Assembly: GCA_002396665.1 (NCBI GenBank)
Contig: DGYJ01000018.1
Span: 49,316-64,533, forward strand
Direction of reading: 5' to 3'
Origin: Bdellovibrionaceae bacterium UBA5009
GTDB lineage: Bacteria > Bdellovibrionota > Bdellovibrionia > Bdellovibrionales > Bdellovibrionaceae
Length of the DNA: 15,218 bases
Positions 5,283-12,777 of the stretch are shown piece after piece. Positions within the stretch are counted from its first letter, which is position 1, and each line of letters starts with the position of its first letter. Made by a program: the position numbers and the translations under genes. The notes below the pieces were generated by a model. It was given only the letters and a program-made list of their open reading frames with translations, did no database searches and was not told where the DNA came from.

Positions 5283-7714
5283 TGTCACAAGAAAATTTAT
5301 CTCCAGATAAGGCGTCACCAGCTTATTCAGCTGATTCAATTCAAGTCCTTGAAGGACTTGAAGCTGTTCGAAAAAGACCTGGAATGTACATCGGCGATAC
5401 CGGAGTTCGTGGTTATCATCATCTTGTGTATGAAGTTGTGGATAACTCGGTAGATGAAGCTTTAGGTGGTCACTGTAAGAAAATTTCAATCACAATCAAC
5501 ACCGATGAATCAATCACTGTGCAAGATGATGGTCGTGGAATCCCAGTTGGAATGCATAAAAATGGAAAATCAGCTCTTGAAGTTGTGATGACAGTTCTTC
5601 ATGCGGGTGGAAAGTTCGATGGCGGTTCGTATAAAGTATCAGGTGGATTGCACGGAGTGGGTGCATCTGTTGTGAATGCGCTTTCGTCACGATGTTTTGT
5701 CGAAGTTCATCGTGAAGGATTTATTTGGACGCAAAAATATGAAAAAGGGATTATCCAAACTCCGGTTGAAAAAGGTGGGGCGACGACAATAACTGGAACG
5801 AAGACTACTTTCCGACCTGACCGAGAAATTTTTAAAGACGAAACAATTAGTTTTGATTTTAATACTCTTGCGAATCGATTTCGTGAACTAGCCTTCTTAA
5901 ATGCTGGCCTTCATATTTCACTCAGTGATGAACGCACTGGAAAAAAACAAGACTTTCAGTATTCGCGCGGGATAGCTGAATTTGTTAGCTATATGAATCA
6001 ATCAAAAAAACCTCTTCATAACGAGGTTGTTTATTTTAAAGGCGAAAAAGAAACAGTAGAAGTTGAGATTGCAATGCAATGGAACGATTCTTATTCAGAA
6101 TCAATTTACACTTATTGTAATAATATTAATACCATCGAGGGTGGAACGCATTTGATGGGTTTTCGTTCAGCATTAACAAGAACAACAAACACCTACGCGA
6201 CCCAAAAAAATCTAGTTAAAGATTTAAAAGAAAATTTAGAAGGTGAAGATATACGCGAAGGTTTAGCTGCTGTAATTTCTGTAAAAGTTCGTGAGCCTCA
6301 ATTTGAAGGACAAACTAAAACGAAATTAGGAAATACTGAAGTTAAAGGGATCGTTGAATCTTTGGTGAATGAAAAATTAGCTGACTGGTTTGATAGAAAT
6401 CCCGCAATGTCTAAATCCATTATCATGAAATGCGTTGATGCTGCCCGTGCCCGCGACGCTGCAAGAAAAGCCCGTGAACTCACTCGTCGTAAGACGGCAC
6501 TTGATGGCGGCGCTTTGCCAGGAAAAATGGCGGATTGCCAAGAAAGAGATCCTGCACTTTGTGAACTTTATCTGGTCGAGGGTGATTCGGCAGGTGGGTC
6601 TGCAAAACAAGCTAGGGATCGTAAGACCCAAGCTGTTTTGCCTTTGAAAGGTAAAATTCTAAACGTTGAAAAAGCACGTTTTGATAAAATGCTTTCGAAT
6701 GAAGAAATTAAAATGATGATTTCGGCTTTTGGTACTGGAATTGGAAAAGACAATATCCAAGTCGACAAGATTCGTTACCATAAAATCATCATCATGACAG
6801 ATGCGGACGTGGATGGATCACATATCCGAACACTTTTACTGACGTTTTTTTACAGACAAATGCCGGAAGTTATCGAGCGTGGTTATATTTACATAGCTCA
6901 ACCACCATTGTACCGAGCAAAAAAAGGAAATTCAGAAACCTATCTAAAAGATGAAGCTGCATTGACTGAATTTTTATTAAGCTCGGGCTTGAATCAATTT
7001 AAAGTTTTAGGAAAAACTTCAAACGAAGCAGAAGTTCGTAAAATGATCATCAACATTCAAAAATTTTACCAGCTTTTAAGAGTCTCTTCGAATAAGTATG
7101 ATCAAGATGTGCTTTATTATTTTATTAATAAGGTGGCCAATTTAGAAAAAACATTAGAACAAGAAAGCCAACTTAAAAAAGCCTGTGAAGATTTAAAACA
7201 CTGGATCAATACAAAACCCGAGCTTGGAATTACCGAGATCAACTTTGATTTCAAAAACAATCCAGAGACCGGAAATTTAACAGCCTATATTCACACAACA
7301 AGATATTCAGACCGCAAAACAACAAACATTGGTTTGGATTTACTTAAGGCTTCAGAGGTTATTGAATTAAGAAGCTTGCTTGCTCAAATTCAAAGCGTCG
7401 GAGTGCTGCCTTTGAAAATTAATCAGGGTACAGAAGAGCTTTCTTTTGAAAACTATAATGATTTTTATAATCACGTTATGGAAATTACAAAAAAAGGAAC
7501 CTACATCCAACGCTACAAAGGATTAGGAGAAATGAATCCTGAGCAACTTTGGGATACAACTTTAAATCCAAACAATCGAAATTTATTAAAAGTAACTGTG
7601 GATGATGCTTTAGCGGCAGACGAAACTTTTAGTATTTTAATGGGCGAACTTGTCGAGCCTAGAAGACAATTTATCAACGATAATGCACTTCTTGCTCGAA
7701 GCCTTGATGTGTAG
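5282..7714 (+). CDS. gyrB: DNA gyrase subunit B
   Basis: GyrB is the ATPase half of gyrase, which adds negative supercoils ahead of the fork. The product has 810 residues, the long Gram-negative form with an insert after the TOPRIM domain. The GHKL ATP site shows DNSVDEAL (54-61), DDGRGIPVG (82-90) and GGLHGVGAS (121-129). The TOPRIM catalytic region has VEGDSAGGSAKQARDR (E433 as the acid) and DADVDGSHIR (D507, D509, D511 as metal ligands). The C-terminal QRYKGLGEMNPEQLW (from about 743) is the GyrA-contact motif. The GTG at 5282 is preceded at 5268-5275 by AAGGGGAG, a strong ribosome binding site inside recF. gyrA follows after 14 bases. Confidence 0.97.
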   Translation: MSQENLSPDKASPAYSADSIQVLEGLEAVRKRPGMYIGDTGVRGYHHLVYEVVDNSVDEALGGHCKKISITINTDESITVQDDGRGIPVGMHKNGKSALEVVMTVLHAGGKFDGGSYKVSGGLHGVGASVVNALSSRCFVEVHREGFIWTQKYEKGIIQTPVEKGGATTITGTKTTFRPDREIFKDETISFDFNTLANRFRELAFLNAGLHISLSDERTGKKQDFQYSRGIAEFVSYMNQSKKPLHNEVVYFKGEKETVEVEIAMQWNDSYSESIYTYCNNINTIEGGTHLMGFRSALTRTTNTYATQKNLVKDLKENLEGEDIREGLAAVISVKVREPQFEGQTKTKLGNTEVKGIVESLVNEKLADWFDRNPAMSKSIIMKCVDAARARDAARKARELTRRKTALDGGALPGKMADCQERDPALCELYLVEGDSAGGSAKQARDRKTQAVLPLKGKILNVEKARFDKMLSNEEIKMMISAFGTGIGKDNIQVDKIRYHKIIIMTDADVDGSHIRTLLLTFFYRQMPEVIERGYIYIAQPPLYRAKKGNSETYLKDEAALTEFLLSSGLNQFKVLGKTSNEAEVRKMIINIQKFYQLLRVSSNKYDQDVLYYFINKVANLEKTLEQESQLKKACEDLKHWINTKPELGITEINFDFKNNPETGNLTAYIHTTRYSDRKTTNIGLDLLKASEVIELRSLLAQIQSVGVLPLKINQGTEELSFENYNDFYNHVMEITKKGTYIQRYKGLGEMNPEQLWDTTLNPNNRNLLKVTVDDALAADETFSILMGELVEPRRQFINDNALLARSLDV

Positions 7715-7728
7715 AAGTAAGGTGAAAC

Positions 7729-10191
7729 ATGGAAAATAATGAAGCTCAAAAGGGCATAACAAACGTAGATATTAATAAAGAAATGCGCGAAGCCTATCTT
7801 CAGTACTCGATGTCTGTGATCGTGGGTCGTGCCTTACCAGATGTTCGCGATGGACTTAAACCTGTGCATCGTCGTGTCCTATTTGCTCAAAATGAAATGA
7901 GCAATACCCATGATAAGCCCTACAAAAAATCTGCGCGTATCGTCGGGGACGTGATCGGTAAATACCATCCCCATGGTGATACTGCTGTATATGACACAAT
8001 GGTTAGGATGGCCCAGGATTTTTCATTGCGATATCCACTCGAAGACGGACAAGGAAATTTTGGCTCAGTGGACGGGGATTCCCCAGCCGCGATGAGGTAC
8101 ACAGAAGTTCGCATGACAAAATTGGCTGAAGAACTTCTGGCTGATATTGATAAAGAAACTATTCCTTTTGGTCCGAACTACGATGACAGCCTACAAATCC
8201 CACTGGTTTTACCAGCTAAATTTCCAAATCTTTTAGTGAATGGTTCCACTGGCATTGCTGTTGGTATGGCGACGAATATTCCGCCACACAATTTGGGCGA
8301 AGTGATTGATGGATGTATTCATCTGATTCAAAACCCAGACTGTTCAATTGAAGATTTAATGCAAAAAATTCCAGGGCCAGATTTTCCAACGGCGGGGATT
8401 ATTGCAGGCAAAGAAGGAATTCTTCAGGCCTATAAAAAAGGTCGCGGTGTTATCACACTAAAAGCTGTGACTGAAATTGTACAAAATAAAGATCACGAAG
8501 AAATCATTGTTACGGAAATTCCATACCAAGTGAATAAAGCACGCCTTATTGAAAGCGTTGCAGATCTTGTGCGCGATAAGCAAATCGAAGGCATTTCAGA
8601 TATCCGTGACGAATCTTCGCGCGAAGGTATGCGTATTGTTGTTATTTTAAAACGTGGCGAAAATGCCAGCGTTATTTTAAATCGCCTTTATAAATACACA
8701 CAAATGCAAGTGAGCTTTGGAATTATTATGTTGGCGCTGGACAACAAAAATCAGCCAGTGACCTTTGATCTTAAAAAAATGATCGAAGCCTTTGTTGACC
8801 ATCGTCGTGATGTTGTCACAAAAAGATGTATCTTTGACCTTAAAAAAGCTCAAGAGCGAGCCCATATTTTAGAGGGCTTGAAAAAAGCTTTAGATCATAT
8901 TGATGAAGTGATTAAAACAATTCGCGCATCAAGCGAAGCCGCAGTCGCAAAAGCAAACCTAGTATCACAATTTGCATTTAGCGAAAGACAAGCCCAAGCC
9001 ATCTTAGAAATGCGTTTACAAAGACTGACTGGTCTTGAAAGAGATAAAATTTTAAACGAACTTGCTGAGCTCATGAAACAAATTGAATGGTTGAAATTTG
9101 TTTTGGCCGATGTTCGCGAGATCTACAAAATTATCACTCAAGAGCTAGAAGAGATCCGCGATAAATACGCCGATAAACGTCGTACGCAACTCACTGGTGA
9201 TCTAACAGATCTTGAAGACGAAGATCTTATTGCTGACGAAAAGATGGTCGTTACAGTGACCAACACGGGTTACATCAAACGTATCCCAGTAGACGAATAC
9301 AGAGTCCAAAAGCGCGGCGGTAAAGGTCTTAAGGGTATGGAAACCCGCGAAGAAGACTATGTGACGGATATTTTCACTGCGAGCACGAAAACAATGCTTC
9401 TAGTTTTTACAGATAAAGCTAAAGTTTACTGGGCAAAAGTTCACAGACTTCCTTTGGGAACTAGAACTTCAAAAGGTAAGGCCATTGCCAATGTCGTTCA
9501 GCTTGCACAAAACGAAAAAGTTCGCGCAATTCTTCCAGTAGAAGAGTTTAGCGAAAATAAATATGTCGTTATGTTAACTGAAAAAGGAATTATCAAAAAA
9601 ACATCTTTAGATGCATTTTCAAATCCAAGAACTGCCGGTATTATTGCTTTAACAACAGACCTTGAAGACACATTAATTGATGCTCAAATCAGTGATGGCT
9701 CAAGCGATGTTTTTATTGCGACAAAAGAAGGGATGTCGATTCGCTTTAACGAATCAGACGTTCGTGGCATGGGCCGATCTGCCCGTGGCGTAAAGGGTAT
9801 AACTTTGGCGCAAAACGATAATGTTGTGGGCATGGAAATTTTGGAAAAGAACACTCCGAATACTATTTTGATGGTCACTTCTAAAGGTTACGGAAAGCGT
9901 TCAGAGGTTTCTGAGTACCGTGTTCAAAGCCGTGGCGGCGTTGGAATTATTACCCAAAAAACAACTGACAAAGTGGGCTCGGTGATTGGAACTAAAAAAG
10001 TCAGCCCAATCCACGAGTTGATTTTATCCACCGATGGCGGACAGGTTATTCGAATGAAAATTTCTGATATCTCAGTCTTGGGACGAAACACACAAGGTGT
10101 TCGTTTAATCAACCTTGATGAAAAAGATGAAGTTGTCTCTGGCTTAGCCGTTGTCGAAGACGAAGACAAAGCCACAGGGGAAACCCACTAA
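7729..10191 (+). CDS. gyrA: DNA gyrase subunit A
   Basis: GyrA cuts and rejoins DNA and wraps it for supercoiling. The product has 820 residues. The catalytic tyrosine is Y124 in AAMRYTEVRM. The quinolone-determining region reads HPHGDTAVYDTMVR, with Thr85 and Asp89 at the E. coli Ser83 and Asp87 positions; Thr here is a natural variant in several wild-type bacteria. The C-terminal wrapping domain contains the GyrA box QKRGGKG (527-533), one residue different from QRRGGRG at two sites but of the accepted form, which supports true gyrase rather than topoisomerase IV ParC. Later blades show repeats such as VQSRGGVG. The start ATG follows AAGG in the short gap after gyrB. The stop codon directly abuts the next ATG. 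Confidence 0.97.
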   Translation: MENNEAQKGITNVDINKEMREAYLQYSMSVIVGRALPDVRDGLKPVHRRVLFAQNEMSNTHDKPYKKSARIVGDVIGKYHPHGDTAVYDTMVRMAQDFSLRYPLEDGQGNFGSVDGDSPAAMRYTEVRMTKLAEELLADIDKETIPFGPNYDDSLQIPLVLPAKFPNLLVNGSTGIAVGMATNIPPHNLGEVIDGCIHLIQNPDCSIEDLMQKIPGPDFPTAGIIAGKEGILQAYKKGRGVITLKAVTEIVQNKDHEEIIVTEIPYQVNKARLIESVADLVRDKQIEGISDIRDESSREGMRIVVILKRGENASVILNRLYKYTQMQVSFGIIMLALDNKNQPVTFDLKKMIEAFVDHRRDVVTKRCIFDLKKAQERAHILEGLKKALDHIDEVIKTIRASSEAAVAKANLVSQFAFSERQAQAILEMRLQRLTGLERDKILNELAELMKQIEWLKFVLADVREIYKIITQELEEIRDKYADKRRTQLTGDLTDLEDEDLIADEKMVVTVTNTGYIKRIPVDEYRVQKRGGKGLKGMETREEDYVTDIFTASTKTMLLVFTDKAKVYWAKVHRLPLGTRTSKGKAIANVVQLAQNEKVRAILPVEEFSENKYVVMLTEKGIIKKTSLDAFSNPRTAGIIALTTDLEDTLIDAQISDGSSDVFIATKEGMSIRFNESDVRGMGRSARGVKGITLAQNDNVVGMEILEKNTPNTILMVTSKGYGKRSEVSEYRVQSRGGVGIITQKTTDKVGSVIGTKKVSPIHELILSTDGGQVIRMKISDISVLGRNTQGVRLINLDEKDEVVSGLAVVEDEDKATGETH

Positions 10192-11016
10192 ATGTTAGAT
10201 CAAACGAGGTCGAAGGAGTTTTTGTTAAGAGCTCTTTTGGCCTCGGTTTTTTTTCTTTCCGCTTGCACTAATCCACAAGAAAAAGATTTTAATACCGCTG
10301 CAAAATTAGCCGAAGAAAAAAAATATTCCGAATCTATTAAATATTATGAATATGTGATTAAAAGAGATCCCGACGCAGATTTGGCAGAGGCCGCTGCACG
10401 TGACGGGGCAAGAATTTCATTTTTTGATGCAAAGAATTTTCAAAAAGCGATTTATTTTTATAAACATCTAGTTGTTCATTCGCAGCAGGCAGAAGAAAGA
10501 ATTAAATCGCAACGGGCCGTGGCTGAAATCTATTTCGATCAACTTCAAGAATATAACAATGCCATTACTGAATTCAGCAAGTTGCTTCAGATGCCACACT
10601 CGGATCATGAGCTAGCAGAGTTTAAAATATCAATTGCACGTGCACATTATTATTTAAATAATTTTTTCCAGGCTGAAAGTGAAATTAACGAAATTCTTCG
10701 GCTAAAAATTGATGAAGACATGCGCTTTCGTTCACAAATTCTTCTGGGGGATTTGTTGATGGCGCAAAAAAATTACAAACGTGCAGTGGATTTGTACAAA
10801 GAGGTGATTAAAAACCACCCCGAAAAGTCGACCTCAGAAAATGTCGCCTTTGCTATGGCCGTTTGTTACGAAGAAACGGATCAATTCAAAGAGGCCATTC
10901 AGGTTTTAGAATCAATTAAAGATAAGTATCAGCCTAGAGAATATGTTGAGCTAAGAATTAAGCGTTTGAACAGCCGACTTAAAAATCAACCAGGCGCCAA
11001 GGGTTTTAGGAAGTAA
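10192..11016 (+). CDS. TPR-repeat lipoprotein of unknown role
   Basis: A 274-residue predicted lipoprotein. A positively charged start (RSKEF) leads into the hydrophobic signal LLRALLASVFF and the lipobox LSAC, so cleavage would leave Cys25 lipid-modified; Thr at the next position does not give an inner-membrane retention signal, so outer-membrane anchoring is likely. The rest is helical with about six degenerate tetratricopeptide repeats, visible as units of about 34 residues containing patterns such as KYSESIKYYEYVIKRDP, NFQKAIYFYKHLV, EYNNAITEFSKLL, NYKRAVDLYKEVIKNHP and QFKEAIQVLESI. Such proteins are usually scaffolds; resemblance to BamD or YbgF-type proteins is only in architecture. 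The ATG follows the gyrA stop with no gap, and AGGGG in the last gyrA codons may serve as the binding site. I do not recognise a specific family and assign no function. Confidence 0.8.
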   Translation: MLDQTRSKEFLLRALLASVFFLSACTNPQEKDFNTAAKLAEEKKYSESIKYYEYVIKRDPDADLAEAAARDGARISFFDAKNFQKAIYFYKHLVVHSQQAEERIKSQRAVAEIYFDQLQEYNNAITEFSKLLQMPHSDHELAEFKISIARAHYYLNNFFQAESEINEILRLKIDEDMRFRSQILLGDLLMAQKNYKRAVDLYKEVIKNHPEKSTSENVAFAMAVCYEETDQFKEAIQVLESIKDKYQPREYVELRIKRLNSRLKNQPGAKGFRK

Positions 11017-11019
11017 TTT

Positions 11020-11226
11020 ATGAAGAAGTATCTTGTTTTTATGGGGATTGGACTAGAGCTGATCAGCGCAATTCTTGTAGCCAATTGGGCCTCGGTGGAG
11101 CTTGAAAAAAGATACAACTCAAAAGGAATGATTGCTTTAGCGCTCTACTTTTTGGTACTGATTGCATGGTTTATTCACATATTCTTTTTACTTAAGAAGG
11201 TTCAAAAGGATGAGGGCGGTTCTTAG
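11020..11226 (+). CDS. AtpZ/AtpI-like small membrane protein of the ATP synthase cluster
   Basis: Sixty-eight residues with two predicted membrane helices (about 4-24 and 38-58) joined by a short charged loop (ELEKRYNSKG) and a charged tail (KKVQKDEGGS). This hairpin shape and the GLELISAILVA start resemble AtpZ/AtpI-type proteins, found just before Fo genes, which have been linked to assembly of the c-ring or magnesium transport. The motif match is weak and identification leans on position: three genes before atpE. The ATG has AGGAAG about eight bases upstream, inside the end of the lipoprotein gene. Its 3' end overlaps the next gene by 17 bases. It could instead be an unrelated two-helix membrane protein. 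Confidence 0.6.
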   Translation: MKKYLVFMGIGLELISAILVANWASVELEKRYNSKGMIALALYFLVLIAWFIHIFFLLKKVQKDEGGS

Positions 11227-11599
11227 GATTATTTTAGTAGTACTGGCTATCCAAGTGGCCGTGACCCTTATCCCATTTTCTATTCTGGAATTGAATAATA
11301 ACGCGCCGAACAAAACCCTTTCGATGATCTTTGGGTCCACCTTTGCCTGGGTTAACTTCGCACTACTTGTTTTGCTTTGGAGAATGATCTTCGAGACTTC
11401 TAAAAAAAAAGTTGCTCTGGTGCTCGTCCTTATTGTAATTAAGTACGGTATTTTGATAGGGATTTTTTCGAACACGTCAAAAATCACTTGGCTTGAATCC
11501 ATGTGGTTTGCGGTTGGAATAATGGCCAATCCGATCTCTGTCATCATTGGTGGTTTGAACTACAAACTACTAATGAAAAATAATTCAAAAGAAAACTGA
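11210..11599 (+). CDS. ATP synthase subunit I-like membrane protein
   Basis: From the ATG at 11210 the product is 129 residues: a short basic start (MRAVLRI) then four hydrophobic segments, about 5-22, 34-54, 62-80 and 90-112, and a polar tail (KLLMKNNSKEN). Four-helix proteins of about 120-130 residues directly before atpB are typical of the AtpI family (ATP synthase I), which acts as a c-ring assembly helper. An earlier in-frame ATG at 11162 lies well inside the preceding gene and adds a charged stretch with no signal-like property; AAGAAGG at 11194-11200 gives the 11210 start a proper binding site. Sequence similarity to AtpI is not decisive, so the name rests mainly on size, topology and position. 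Confidence 0.6.
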   Translation: MRAVLRIILVVLAIQVAVTLIPFSILELNNNAPNKTLSMIFGSTFAWVNFALLVLLWRMIFETSKKKVALVLVLIVIKYGILIGIFSNTSKITWLESMWFAVGIMANPISVIIGGLNYKLLMKNNSKEN

Positions 11600-11605
11600 G
11601 GACCC

Positions 11606-12292
11606 ATGTCATTCAATTGGACACAGCTTGCAGTCGGACACGAATATGCACACGTTGCCACACTAGGCTTATCTGGCGTCGTTTTTTTAGGAATGGGATT
11701 GTACGCTCGTAAAAATCTAGGCACAGGTGATGAGGCCGCAGCCCCAGCAAGTAAATTTTCAATTCGTGGGTTGTTAGAAATTAATATAGAGTTTATTTCA
11801 AACCTTGCCCACTCTGTGATTGGCCACAATGCCGCCCCCTATGTTCCATTTTTTGCAGCCATGTTTGGTTTTATTTTATTTAATAACTTATTGGGTGTTT
11901 TGCCTGGCATGACCCCAGCAACTGAAAATATCAACACGACATTTGCTTTCGGTATTTTTTCTTTTTTAACCTATAACTACATTGGTTTAAAACATGGCGG
12001 ACTTCATTACCTAAAACATTTTTTGGGACCCGTGTGGTACTTGGCCCCATTGATGTTGGTGATCGAGATCATTTCCCACGCCATTCGCCCATTAACACTG
12101 GGGCTTCGTTTGGCTAATGTTATGACGGGTGACCATACAGTGTTGTCTGTCTTTTTGGGACTTACAAATTATCCTTTGCTATATCCGATTCCGTTTTACA
12201 TCTTGGGTCTTATGGTTTGTTTGATCCAAGCCTTTGTCTTTACTTTGCTATCCATGGTGTATGTGGCCCTGGCAAATTCATCTGATCACTAA
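11606..12292 (+). CDS. atpB: ATP synthase Fo subunit a
   Basis: Subunit a forms the ion half-channels against the rotating c-ring. The product has 228 residues with about five to six membrane segments and the family hallmarks NNLLGVLPGMTPATENIN after the second helix, IEIISHAIRPLTLGLRLAN with the essential arginine (R168, E. coli R210), and the last helix with QAFVFTLLSMVYVALA (Q208 corresponding to E. coli Gln252). After the arginine the sequence is LANVMTGDH, where LFGN followed by GD/GE-type residues is usual; the asparagine appears shifted by one position. The ATG at 11606 follows TGAGGACCC. atpE starts 24 bases after its stop. atpF is not found in this window. Confidence 0.96.
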   Translation: MSFNWTQLAVGHEYAHVATLGLSGVVFLGMGLYARKNLGTGDEAAAPASKFSIRGLLEINIEFISNLAHSVIGHNAAPYVPFFAAMFGFILFNNLLGVLPGMTPATENINTTFAFGIFSFLTYNYIGLKHGGLHYLKHFLGPVWYLAPLMLVIEIISHAIRPLTLGLRLANVMTGDHTVLSVFLGLTNYPLLYPIPFYILGLMVCLIQAFVFTLLSMVYVALANSSDH

Positions 12293-12316
12293 ACTGTTAA
12301 TAACAAGGAGAACAAA

Positions 12317-12643
12317 ATGAAAAAAATGATCGTTGCTGCAATGACACTATTGGCGTCTGCTGCGGCTGTTGCTGAAGAAGCAACTACAACAGCGGCTGTT
12401 GCTACAGCTGGAAATGACAAAGGAATGCTTGCTATGGCAGCTGCTATTGCGATTTCTATCGCAGTATTGGGTGGCACATATGCACAAAGTAAAGCTGCTT
12501 CTTCAGCTTTAGAAGGCGTTTCTAGAAATCCAGCGGCTACAGACAAAATCTTTACACCATTCATCCTAAGCTTGGCTCTTATCGAGTCTCTTGTGATCTT
12601 GGCGTTCCTAGTTTCTTTCGTAAAAATCGGTGGATTGCTATAA
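12317..12643 (+). CDS. atpE: ATP synthase Fo subunit c with signal-peptide-like leader
   Basis: Subunit c is the ion-carrying ring subunit. The 108-residue product has a two-helix hairpin (about 36-60 and 77-103) joined by the polar loop SRNPAAT, and the ion-binding carboxylate is E90 in ALIESLVILAF. In the first helix, Q57 lies 13 residues before the loop arginine R70, and S91 follows the glutamate. Q, E and S occupy the sodium-ligand positions known from Ilyobacter (Q32, E65, S66), but the same residues also occur in some proton-type enzymes. Residues 1-20 (MKKMIVAAMTLLASAAAVAE) look like a signal peptide with an AVA cleavage site, followed by a Thr/Ala-rich spacer. AAGGAG six bases before the ATG makes the long start convincing. 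The gene is the last before the terminator. Confidence 0.95.
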   Translation: MKKMIVAAMTLLASAAAVAEEATTTAAVATAGNDKGMLAMAAAIAISIAVLGGTYAQSKAASSALEGVSRNPAATDKIFTPFILSLALIESLVILAFLVSFVKIGGLL

Positions 12644-12705
12644 TCCAATCATATTTTTAAACAGGCAAGCAGAACAACTGTAGGATCTGTTTAGATATGA
12701 AATGT

Positions 12706-12733
12706 AAAAAGGCCAACATCAGTTGGCCTTTTC
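12706..12733. terminator. Bidirectional rho-independent terminator between convergent atpE and phosphomannomutase
   Basis: Perfect 11-bp arms AAAAGGCCAAC (12707-12717) and GTTGGCCTTTT (12722-12732) enclose the four-base loop ATCA. The GC-rich stem centre with A-run on one side and T-run on the other gives a U-tail for transcripts from either side, which suits the convergent gene arrangement. Confidence 0.92.
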
Positions 12734-12777
12734 TATTTGTAAATCAGAGTTTCGAACTCATAATTAATTGGCTAAAA

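Noticed and set aside
7972..7998. Thr85 at the E. coli Ser83 position of GyrA as a quinolone-resistance mutation
   Set aside because: Threonine is the wild-type residue here in several Gram-negative bacteria, and Asp89 is intact, so no resistance can be inferred.
12289..12648. Minus-strand 119-residue Ala-rich open frame over atpE
   Set aside because: It is the mirror of the Ala-rich, GC-biased atpE sequence, and atpE has a strong ribosome binding site and clear family motifs.
12747..12759. GAGTT-TCG-AACTC small inverted repeat after atpE
   Set aside because: Five-base arms and no T-run; the adjacent 12706-12733 hairpin already explains termination on both strands.
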